Assembly: GCF_004027225.2 (NCBI RefSeq)
Contig: NC_044278.2
Span: forward strand, 62,384,243 to 62,448,242
Direction of reading: 5' to 3'
DNA from: Strigops habroptila
Taxonomy: Eukaryota > Chordata > Aves > Psittaciformes > Psittacidae
Length of the DNA stretch: 64,000 bases
A program made the position numbers and the translations under genes. Under the pieces are notes generated by a model, which saw only the letters and a program-made list of their open reading frames with translations, was not told where the DNA came from and did no database searches. Position 1 is the stretch's first letter. Every line of letters starts with the position of its first letter. Positions 1 through 10,000 of this stretch are shown here, in pieces.

Positions 1-1095
1 AGATGCTTCATTAATCAAAGAAGTCAAATCGTGCTCCACAGGTTTATGAAGGCAGTGGGAGACTTCACAGTGGGGCCAAAAGCAGACAGCTGACATGGTG
101 AGAGTCCACGTCTGTAAGCACATAGTTCAAACAGCATCTTTCAAGTCGTTGGGGTAAATTGATGGCTAAATAAGATCTGTTGTTTCCTCTCTCTTCAGCT
201 GATGGTTCAGGTTTACATGTTTGGCTTTCGAGTGGTGCTGTAAATTTGGATAAGAAGCAGGCTCACTGTCTTGCAAGGTACTCGATGATCTTTGCTATGA
301 AGTCTGCCAATCTTAATACCTATTTCCAGGAAGGAATAAATCTAGCTACAGGTACGAGGCAATTGATAAATGCAACAAATACGTCTTCGTGCCAATCTTA
401 TAGCTTAGGAACAGAACAAGTTCTTTACAGTAACTGGGATGTATCTGGAGTGCCAGGCCTGTATTCACAAGTATCTCCACAACTTCTGCTTATAGCAGTA
501 GTTAATTCTAAAAACTGGGGCTTCATAATGGTGCCTTCGGATCACAGGCTTCATTATCCATTATGGATGCTGATCCCAGGCAGTCGGATCAATATAAAGA
601 TACACTGATACTTTAATTTTGATTCATAGCCATATTCTGAATTGTTCGCATCTCAGCAGTATGACAGCTAAACATAAAAGTGCCATAAATGCTCCTAACC
701 CATTTTAGTGAAACTGTCAGGTTCAAAATAATTTTTCTCAGTCTGGCCTTCCCCTGAAATGTCGATTCAGCCAGCATTTGTATTGATGATATCTCCATTA
801 AAACTGTTGAACTTGTCCCTCTGAAGACACAATTTTCTAAGTCTTGTAGCCAAATAGCTAGAAGTGAAACTGTTTCATCTGTAGCCATGTACGTTTTTAA
901 TGCCAGGTCGCTAAATATAAGATTGTATCAGAAGACAGTGTAGCTTAGGCCCGTGGTTTAATAGCTCCACAAGTAGGCACACAGAGACCATTTGATAATA
1001 AAACCTACATGTACTGAGCCCTTGTCCTCAGGTTTCTCTTACCTTCTTTTTTCTTGAGGATCCCTTCTTAGCACTTACAGAAACACTATCAGGAA
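1..1095. other. Intergenic, nothing recognised
   Basis: No gene, RNA or repeat family was recognised here. One open frame of 142 codons (180-608, +) follows a pyrimidine-rich stretch ending in AG, but its translation resembles no family I know and the base composition is ordinary intergenic DNA. It is treated as chance. Confidence 0.4.
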
Positions 1096-1418
1096 GCCTT
1101 CCAGTACCTAAAGGGGGCCCACTAGAAATCTGGAGAGGGACTTTTTACAAGGTATGTAATAGGACAAGAGGGAATGGCTTTAAACTGAAAGAGGGTAGAT
1201 TTAGATTAGATATTAGGAAGAAATTCTTTACCATGAAAATGGTGAGGCACTGGAACAGGCTGCCCAGAGAAGCTGTGGCTACCCCATCCGTGGCAGCATT
1301 CAAGGCCAGATTGGATGGGGCTTTGAGCAACTTGGTCTGGTGGAAGGTGTCCCTCTCAAGGCAGGGGGTTGGAACTAAATGATCTTTAAGGTCCTTTCCA
1401 ACCCAAACCATTCTATGA
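1096..1418 (+). mobile_element. CR1 LINE fragment, 3' end
   Basis: The sequence encodes the degraded end of CR1 ORF2 ([13 protein letters not shown] and LPREAV-like blocks) followed by the CR1 3' region 'gatctttaaggtcctttcc' and 'attctatga'. It is 5'-truncated, as is usual for CR1, and broken by stops, so it is not active. An open frame on the opposite strand over this element is a shadow. Confidence 0.9.
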
Positions 1419-1795
1419 AGTATTTCTGCCTCTGGATAAAGATTGAATGCATTATTTTTGCAATATCCTTCATCACTAAGGCACCATTTTAAAATGTTTC
1501 TCAGCATGCATGGTTCAGAACCTGTGCAAAGGGAGATGTGTAGCAGTTTCTAGAGCCATAGAAACATGCACACCACAGAGGACCCTGGGGGTGTTGTCCC
1601 CCGCACTGCATGCTCTTGGGCAGCCCTGGAAGGATGCTGTGGTGGCTGCCTGTGCCAGCACCCTGCTGCTGCTGTTGCATGTATGGGTGCAGGACAGAAG
1701 CATCACAGCCCCATCATCACCCATACTGCAGCAAGAGGCTGTGAGAACTGACTCTTTGAGAAACAACCTGGCTTCAGTTTAGGGTCACTTATCAC
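1419..1795. other. Short unrecognised spacer
   Basis: The DNA between the CR1 fragment and the solo LTR has several overlapping short open frames on both strands, none of which resembles a protein family. It is moderately GC-rich with CTG-type runs near 1,650-1,680. No feature is supported. Confidence 0.35.
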
Positions 1796-2413
1796 TGTCA
1801 TGGTTTAAGCCCAGCCGGTAACTCAGAACCACGCAGCCACTTGCTCACCCTCTTTCTTCTTCCCCCCTGTTCCCAGAGGGATGGGGAGGAGAACTGAAAG
1901 AATGTAAATCCCACGGGTTGAGATAAGAACAGTCCAGTAACTAAGGTATAATACAAAACCACTACTACTACCACCAATAATAGTAATGATAAGGGAAATA
2001 ACAAGGGGAAAGAATATGAAACTAAAAGCGGAAAAGAAAACAATAAACACAAGTGATGCACAATACAGTTTTTCACCACCCGCTGACCGATACTCAGCCC
2101 GACCCCAGCAGCAATTGGTCCCTTCCAGGTAACTCTCCCCAGCTTATATGCTGGGCATGACGTGCTGTGGTATGGAACACCCCTTTGGCTAGTTTGGGTC
2201 AGGTGTCCTGTCTCTGCTTCCTTCCAGCTTCTTGTGCCTCTCCTCACTGGCAGAGCATGAGACTGAAAAGTCCTTGATTGGAGCAAGCATTACTTAGCAA
2301 CAACTAAAACATCAGTGTGCTATCAGCATTGTTCTCAGGCTCAAGTTGAAAACAGAGCACTGCACCAGCTACTAAAAAGGGGAAAAATGACTGCTACAGC
2401 TGAATCCAGGACA
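1796..2413 (+). mobile_element. Solo LTR of an avian endogenous retrovirus
   Basis: The element begins with TGTCATGGTTT and ends with CCAGGACA, so it has TG...CA termini about 618 bases apart. Inside it are blocks that I associate with LTRs widespread in bird genomes, including 'gtgctgtggtatggaa' and 'cccctttggctagtttgggt'. No gag, pol or env sequence flanks it on either side, so it is a solo LTR left by recombination. I could not see a perfect target-site duplication, so the exact ends may be off by a few bases. The open frames crossing it are not real genes. Assignment to an ERVK-like family is from memory of the sequence type and is less certain than the LTR call. Confidence 0.75.
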
Positions 2414-3504
2414 ATATCGTAGCACCATTGCATCATGCTTTTTGATAGCTCGAAATACTTTATTCAACACAAACGAGTATCTCTTTATGCAGCAACAGGA
2501 ACCACGTCAATTGAAAGAGCTTCGGTCTGTTGTTACAACAAGGCCAGGAGGACAGCTGAGCAGCTCCAGAGGGACAGGGAGTGTCAAAGGCTGTCTGCAT
2601 GCTAAAGTGAGCTCATTAACCACTGAACAGCCACTGTGGTTATACTGGAAGATAATTGTACACTTCTTGCTGGCCTCATTTCCTTGTATCAGCCTGGAAA
2701 AAAATCATAGAGATATATATAATATATATATTTTTATATATATATATGTATATATTTCATTTCATTAGCACCAGTAGTGGAAATAAGGCCTATGGGGATT
2801 TAGCTTTTGGCAAATATGGTATTACTCAGATTGATAACAGAGGAGGAATCAACCATGCATACTTGAAGGAAATTTTCAATGAGTATGAGGGGCATCTGTA
2901 AAAGCATGTTTTCCCAATGGTATTGTAACACCACAGCTTGAGATGCCGCTTTCTACTCAGTATTGATTTCTCGCCTAGTTGAAGCTGACCTTTTCTTGGC
3001 CAGTCTGATGCAGAGTTAACGTCCAAAACAGCACACTCGGAAGCTTCATAAACCCATCTGAGAACCAGTGTGCATCTGGTACTGATGCAAAAGAAATGGT
3101 CAGCCTGTTTGCAGCAGACTTTCACAATCGAAATAGAGCAAGAGCACAAGGAGGTCTGGGCAGAAAATAACATGGATTTCAGTGTGGCAAAGTACAAGAT
3201 ACAAAGCTAGAGGGCAAATATACGAATACCTAAAATTTGATGGGAGGAAGGACTGTGTAAAGAAGCAGCACTCAAAGCAGTTTGGAGAATTTGCTGAATA
3301 GCAGCTACACATGAACCTGCAATTTGATAGGGCTGTGTGAAAGAAATAAAAAAGCCCTAAGTCATTTTGAATGGCTCATGCTGAGGCATCATGTTAACAA
3401 GCTGAAAAGCAGTGTTCTTCTCTTTGGACAGATCCCAAAGTAAATTTAAGCCAATGGGCACATTGCCATTGATTTTAGTGGGTTTGTGGTTGGTGAGGCC
3501 ACTT
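2414..3504. other. Intergenic with a TA microsatellite
   Basis: There is no recognisable gene. The only clear structure is the TA-rich simple repeat near 2,711-2,756. Open frames of 70-123 codons on both strands have no family resemblance. Confidence 0.4.
2711..2756. repeat. (TA)n-rich microsatellite
   Basis: A run of alternating A and T with short interruptions is visible. It is a simple repeat and likely to be polymorphic in length. Confidence 0.85.
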
Positions 3505-3625
3505 CTTCAAATGCATTCAATTTTGGACACCTTATTACCCTGAAGACACTGACAAGCTGGGAGAAGTTCAACGGAAAGTGGCAGTTACAGAGTGTAGGAG
3601 AACTGGCTTAGGAAGTAAGATTGAA
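3505..3625 (+). mobile_element. Old CR1 LINE remnant (probable)
   Basis: The text 'caattttggacaccttatta' followed by 'gaagacactgacaagctggg' resembles the CR1 ORF2 stretch encoding a [17 protein letters not shown] segment, with many substitutions. It is much older than the other CR1 fragments here and could be a chance resemblance. Confidence 0.4.
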
Positions 3626-6600
3626 GAGTTATTAAATTATTAATAGCTTGGCTAAGCAATATCTCAACAGTCTTTGAAGCAGAGAGGCATAAAGGAGGGA
3701 GAGAAGGGTGAGGGGAAGCAATACCTCGCAAAGTGCCAGTGCCACTATAGCTATGGTAGGGCCAGAGATGCAGAGAAGCCCAGCCTGGTACACCTGGACA
3801 GATCTGAAGGCTGAGCCCACCATAATTTCAATAAGATGGGATTTCTCTCTAGTGAGGAATGCCACTGGCTGTCTCCACCACCCACAACGCACCCCCAAGC
3901 CAGGCGCCGTGGTCCCCAAGGGGTGTCTGGCTTGCCCAGGGGTGACAGGATGCCCCTGGTACAGGGCTGCCATCACCGTTGGCCAGCCATGGGCTTGCCA
4001 ACAAGTCTCAGGAGCAAGGCCCATCAGGCCTGTTGAATGAGGATCTCTCTTGACCTGCCAGTAGCTCTGGTTTACTTGGTTTGTTTGTAGCAGCAGCTTT
4101 TCCAGTGGACTAGGTGTCCTTGGCATGTTTGCTTTCCTTGTTTATCTTCATATGATATAGCCCTGTAGTTTCATATGTAGAGACTCCCTGGCTGTAAACA
4201 GCTCACAGAAGGGCAGGTGAGGACATGCAGCCTGGAGCTGGGCAGAAGGGGCTGCTTCAGGGCTCAGGATGAGAGTGGAGAACCAGGCCTAACAGACATA
4301 ACTCGTGACAACATGGACAGTACACGCCATGCGTAGCAAATTCAGATGCAACGGAAAGCTGCAGACTAATGAAGAAAGATCAAGGTGCAAAAGCATGTTT
4401 GCAAACATAAAAATGCCCCCAGGTGCCTCCTTCAGTGAGGCCAAAGAAGCCACCACACAGATGTCACTTTGTGTGTTTCCTCTGAAAGCTGGATTAGAGC
4501 AATAATGAATAGAATCTGAAGTTTTCAGTTATGCTAATAATAAATTCTTGGCTTTACTTGATGAGTATCCCTTTTGTCCGTGAACAAGGAATCAGTGCTC
4601 TTATCACGAGTGAACAAAGTTAATGTTTTATTAACATTGACACATTCAGTGCTGAGCAAACCTAAAGCAGCTCAACCAAGTACGGAGTGTAAGGAGCTTT
4701 GTGTAAAGCAAGCCTAGCCTGCCACGGCGTGCCAGCACACAGCTCTGCTCAGGGCAACATCTCTGGAGATAACACCTCATCCTGGATCTAAACTTTAAAG
4801 TGTGGTGCTACAGAAGTGGCCTTCAAGCTCATTACCCAAGCTTGCTAATTGTGCAAACAAATGGGAGAGGAAGGGGCTTCATCTCCCTCTTTGCACATAC
4901 AAATCCAGCTCCCTGTGGTCACAGCGACACAGCCCTCCTGAACACATTCTCCATGACTGTTTTGGAGTATCTGGATTTCCCTAGGCCCAGGTTTTGCCCT
5001 GCTGGCACTTAGGTCAGAGAGAAAATAACATGGAGCCTACCTAGCCCTGCAAGACACCATGCCTAGAGTAAGCAAAAGAGTGTGCCCTGAGCAAACCATA
5101 GCACTGGTGCTAGCATGGTTGCCCACCCTGGGAGAGAAAGCGGGGCCATGGTCTCAACCCATGCTCCTGTGCAACCTTCTCCCTCAGCTGTCCTTCCCTT
5201 CGGTGGCCAGCCCAAGGTCAGCGATGCAGGCACTAAGTACCAGCCAAGCAAAGCAAACATCAGTCCCTCTTCAAGCAGCTCTGGGTACATTAAACATGAC
5301 AAAAGGCTCGGGGTCGAGGGGTTGGCACAGCAGAGGGACCAGGACTGGCTGTCACAAAGCCAGGGCATTGGGACAGTACTGAGTGCTGAGGGGCAGCCCT
5401 GCATGGTCAGATGAGGGAAGCAGGCACTGGTTCAGTCCTGATGGACTATATAGCAAGAGGGTGCTTAGACCCGTAATCCTCCAGCAGGGCTGTGAAGAGT
5501 TGTCCGCTGGTCAGTAGCAAGTGACAAATCACTGCAGTGGTCAGGAGCCCTTCAGCAGATCCCGTAGAATAGCCATCACTCCACCCTACCTTGATAAACC
5601 TCCTCAGACAGACAGTGCTCATTTTCATTCACAGACTTTACACAAGGATTACGTATTTGTCACAGCTGCACATGGGTCGTGCCCGTGGCTCAGCCATTCT
5701 ATGCAGCCAGAATGTCATGGATCTCTGATTTCAGCTCTCTGCACCAACATTTCCCCTTCCCACTCTTCCAGCAGGTTTTCCACCCCTCCTTACCCCACAC
5801 ATTTGCACACACACAGGTGTCAGTGTCCTCTGCTCACAGCTTTCCATCTCTAGTATTTCATCTACCTCATGTGGCAGGAGACGAGAAGGAGGAGGTTCCC
5901 CTGGCCTCCTATGCAATTCAGTGGGTAAATAAAGGTATCAAGGCCTTTGGTCAGCAATGTGGAGCCAGATTTCACTCTATGTTCAGAAAAAACCCAGAGG
6001 AAAGTCTGTCATTAGAAATCTCTGCTCCTTTTGTCCCAAACTTTACTCCAGCCTTTCAGGGGAAATACCAAGTTCTGAGTCTGTTTGCAGGATGGTGTAA
6101 AATCCCCAAGTTCTACACTCAGTACTCAGGCACATAGGAAGATGCAGCTCTTCCTTCTTTTCACATGGTCTGTGCTGCTGTGAAGCAGAAGAGGGACAGG
6201 GGACGAGCCCATGAAGGCAACACGGCTGTGCCTGGCTCCGGACCAGGCTGCCCACACCCACAGCATGCAGCTCACAGCCTTGAGCCTCCTCCAGGCCTCT
6301 CATGGTGTCTCTTCGGTCTCACTGTAGACATAAGCAATATTTTTGCATGCTTTTTCAGGTCTAAGTCTCGGAGGAGGGCAGGGCTGTGCAGCAGGCAGAC
6401 CATCAGGAGAGTTTTTTTGACATGAAACAGAGGGGACCTGTTGCGTGCTCAGGGATGGGGCTGAGCCACACGAGTGATCAGCCTGGTTGACACTTTTCTT
6501 TAGCAGTGGTTGCAGTCCTGGAGTCCTGTTGTCTGATTCTACCTTTATTTTATGAATTACATACACTGTTGTTTTCTGGGTTTTTTTGTTTGGTTTTTTG

Positions 6601-9520
6601 ATTTGGCTTCTTTTTTTCTTTTTTTTTTTTTAAGACAAGCTATTTAATAAACATAAACCTGAAAAATGTATATTTTTCAATTTCAAAGCCAAGTTGCCAA
6701 AATCATGCAAGTGAAATTCAGTTTTTAGCAAAAATTGTTTCTGCAGTTATCCAACCTTATAAATTGGTTAATAGGCGTTAAATAGGAAGTGCCTGTTCAC
6801 AAGCACCAGGTGACTGCCACAAGCAGTTGGCTGGTGGCACAGAGAGCACTACTTCCACAAGCAAGTCTTGTTTTTAAGTTCGATTGCTGGCTCAAAAGTC
6901 CTGGTGATTTCATCAATAAAATGCAAGTCTATCAGCTTATATCTACTGTTGTATCACTCTCTCTCCAAATACTGACATCTTTAATTTTCACTGTGAAATA
7001 TCTGACATTTTCATTAACAATTTCCAATACTGCAGGAGAAATCTAAGACAGAAACCATCTTAACATAATTGACCACTGTTATATGACTTTGTTTTTCTTA
7101 CTTCTGTTTTTTATGTAAATGTTTTTTTGTAATTTATTTGGTTTAATATATTTATGTATTTAATTTGTGCTATGTACATAGCTTATTATACAATAAAGAC
7201 ATAATTATACTAATTCTATTTACACTGTTGTATTAATGTGGTTAATGCATTTATCTAATTTGTATTTTTGTAGCTTCTGATCAGGACAGATTTTCCGCTG
7301 TAATGTTTTTCTGCTTTATTCTTACCTTTTATCGTAGATATTGCTGTTAAAGTGATGTTTTTCAATTTCAGTTTTCACTGAACTTTACTAACCCCAGTTC
7401 AGAAATAAGGAAAGATAATTTAAATCATCCACTTAAATCATCTGGCCTCCTTACTCTTGTCTAATAGAGCTGACACTGTTGAATCTAGGCTAGCAAATTA
7501 TGTACAGGTTACAGGCAGCATTAAAAGCAGCCAGGCACTCCCCCTCCATTTGAAATCTGACCTTTCCTTCAATCACAATTTTCCTGCCTCTTCTGGAATA
7601 CAAAAATTCTGAGAAACTTCTTCGACCCAGTTGCTATTGAAAGCATTCGATGTTTGTCCTCTTCCATTGCCCACATGGTCCTCCTGGGCTGCCTCTTGCC
7701 TTTCTTACCATCCCGCATGTGACTCTGACCTCCTGGTTTTGCAGTTTCCTTCACACTATGTAGCCACAGCTGGGGGTGTGTTGCTGAACTCAGCAGAGGT
7801 TTAGATTCCCCAGCCAATGATAGATGGGAACAGACAGGTATAATATAGGAGAGAAGAACACATGAAAATCCTTGACCTCAGTTTCATTAGAGTACAAACC
7901 ACTAAGTTTCAAGAGGCTCTACTTTGCCTCCTGTACAGATACTTGCACCCTGTTGATATCTACATTATTTTCACCCTGTGAAAACAGAAGTAACATTTTC
8001 TTTTTGAACATAATTTGGGATGTAATGTAATTATTAATAATTAATTTTTTTACATTTATTTGCCCACTGAAGTCTGTGTACTGTTAAAGTATCACCTTTC
8101 TGCAAGGAGGAAGTTTGCTATCTTCAGAAAGCTTCTGACTCCACATCTCACCAAATCCAGTTGCTCTCCTCCATGGGATTCACCCAAAGGGCTCCTTCTT
8201 AACACAGAAAAAGTTAAATCCTGTTGAAAAGCTGCTACATTCCTCCTTGCTTTTCCCCCCCCTAAACTCTTCACGCCTCGGTTCCCATTTCTGGAACTGC
8301 TACGTGGGAGCCTCCACAATACTTTTAACCTCTGGGCACCTGTTTCATTTTCATAATTTTCAGGCCACTGCCCAATCTCCCTGTCTTATTTTAACTTTAA
8401 AAAATATCCTCATTTGTCCTGAATATTAGCCAGCTCATGGTACAGTGACTGAAAGTACCTTTCTGTTCATCCTCCTTTCTATCGGAAATAGAAATTGGTC
8501 AAATGTCTGTAAATCTTATTTTTCTTTTACTTGACCTGACTCCTATTTCATCATCTGAAAAGCAGTTAAATCACCCCAAATGGTGGCTATTACACTAAAC
8601 TATAAACTAGCATGCTGCCTGATCTGAGGCAGAACAGCACAATAAATCTCTATGTTCAGAAACTCAGCATTATTTAGCTCACAGAATAACCCTGCCATAT
8701 TTCTCCAGCTGACAGGCTCAGTTACAGATCTTTCAATGTCCAAATAATCCAAAGTCTCTCAGCTAACTTCATATATGTGCCCATTTTAAAGACTTTGCCC
8801 CCAGCAGGCATCCTGTGAAGTAAGTGAAAGACAGGCACACCAACGTATCTGGTTAAAAGGGATAAAACTCTGGCCCTGCTGAATTCACCAGGCAATTTTG
8901 GGTTTGATATTAATGGGATTCAATAACAGAATAAGAGCATTAGCAAACAACTTTGACGAGCAGCAAGGATACCAGCGAGCCCAGAAGGGCTTTCTAAAAC
9001 CCAAACTCCCCTTGCAGCAGGGGCATTTAGATAGCCCATTGGCTCTGCCATTTGCCATGAGCCCTTTGCTTTTCTATTTGTGTGAAGCTGCTGGGGACAA
9101 TTTCAGTCCTGCTCCTCTGTGCACAGTGGAGGTCAGTGTTGGGTGTCTGACTCTGAGCACACAGGAGCCTTTAGTTTAAAGCAGATAGATAGAAAAGGTA
9201 CTTAACACCTGTAGGTTCTCTGCTCTGCCTCATCATATAGCTGTATGGCAAAACTTTTATTATACATACTTCGAAGCCAAGTTAGCATTGTCAGAGATCT
9301 AAAAACATTCCCTGCAGAAAACAGGATAATACTGATGTGCATTTCCCCAGCTGTGCAACATGGCAAACAATTTGGGAAATGGTGCTTTTCCCCCACCCAC
9401 TCTTGCTGCAATCCCCTATATCCCAACAGGTGGCTACAGGTGGTAGTGACACAATTATATCCACTATTTGCAGGTTAATTGGGAAAAAAAAAAAAGAAAA
9501 CTCAGAGAGAAACAAGTTCC
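3626..9520. other. Intergenic upstream of ATP4B, no gene recognised
   Basis: This 5.9 kb holds no exon that I can recognise. In mammals GRK1 lies upstream of ATP4B in divergent orientation, so I looked for kinase exons on the - strand and saw none. AT-rich DNA around 6,560-7,260 includes poly-T runs and an AATAAA near 7,191, which alone is not evidence of a transcript end. Several 60-110 codon open frames on both strands lack any family signature. Confidence 0.4.
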
Positions 9521-9524
9521 CCTT

Positions 9525-9888
9525 CACTTTATCTGCTCTGATAACAGCTATCACCCCAAGTCTGTCGCAAGCCCTGCAGGCACTTGGCAAAATGCGTAAC
9601 TCTGCTGATCTGCTATGGCAGTCAAAAGAAAGGAGAAGGGCATTTGATAGGAACTAACTTTTCCTTGCCAGCCTCAACCCCAGCATTATCAACACCCTTT
9701 ATAAAGAATTGTATCTGCTGTGGGTTGATAATGGTGACCAGGGGCTTTCATTGGTATAGGAAGTAATCTCGGTGACCTTCAGCAGAGAAGGTATAAAAAC
9801 CAAAGTGTTTTTCTTGGATGACTGTTTGGGCATTGGTTGAATTTCTTAGTCTCCAAGGAGGACACCTTTGGGGAAATTCGGTGGGAAA
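9525..9888 (+). promoter_or_regulatory. Probable ATP4B promoter and 5' UTR
   Basis: A consensus TATA box lies about 95 bases before the ATP4B start codon, which would put the transcription start near 9,820-9,830 and give a 5' UTR of roughly 60-70 bases. Upstream are several GATA-core motifs in both orientations: TTATCT near 9,529, GATAAC near 9,540, CTATCA near 9,548, TTATC at 9,686-9,690 and GATAA at 9,727-9,731. Mammalian gastric H+/K+-ATPase genes are known targets of GATA factors in parietal cells, so the cluster fits the expected regulation. The link to GATA binding here is inference from motif content. Confidence 0.55.
9792..9798 (+). promoter_or_regulatory. TATA box of ATP4B
   Basis: TATAAAA lies 91 bases before the ATG, in a position fitting a single short non-coding leader. 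A second, weaker TATAAA-like site lies near 9,699. Confidence 0.6.
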
Positions 9889-10000
9889 ATGGCAACTTTA
9901 AATGAAAAAAAGACCTGCAGCGAACGGATGGAAAATTTCCGTCGTTTTGTCTGGAATCCAGAAACAAAGCTCTTCATGGGAAGGACCTTAATTAACTGGG
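9889..10000 (+). CDS. ATP4B: ATP4B exon 1 (cytoplasmic tail)
   Basis: It encodes residues 1-37 plus the first base of codon 38 and ends at a GTAGGT donor. It holds the conserved EKKTC start and the FRRFVWNP block. Confidence 0.96.

Noticed and set aside
180-608. 142-codon open frame on the + strand after a possible splice acceptor
   Set aside because: Its translation resembles no family I know, it has no matching partner exons and no donor or other gene structure is supported.
1798-2286. 162-codon open frame on the - strand
   Set aside because: It lies entirely in the solo LTR and is antisense to it; LTRs of this kind do not encode protein there.
7191-7196. AATAAA in AT-rich DNA suggesting the 3' end of a + strand gene
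   Set aside because: No coding exon was found upstream on that strand and such hexamers are common in AT-rich DNA.
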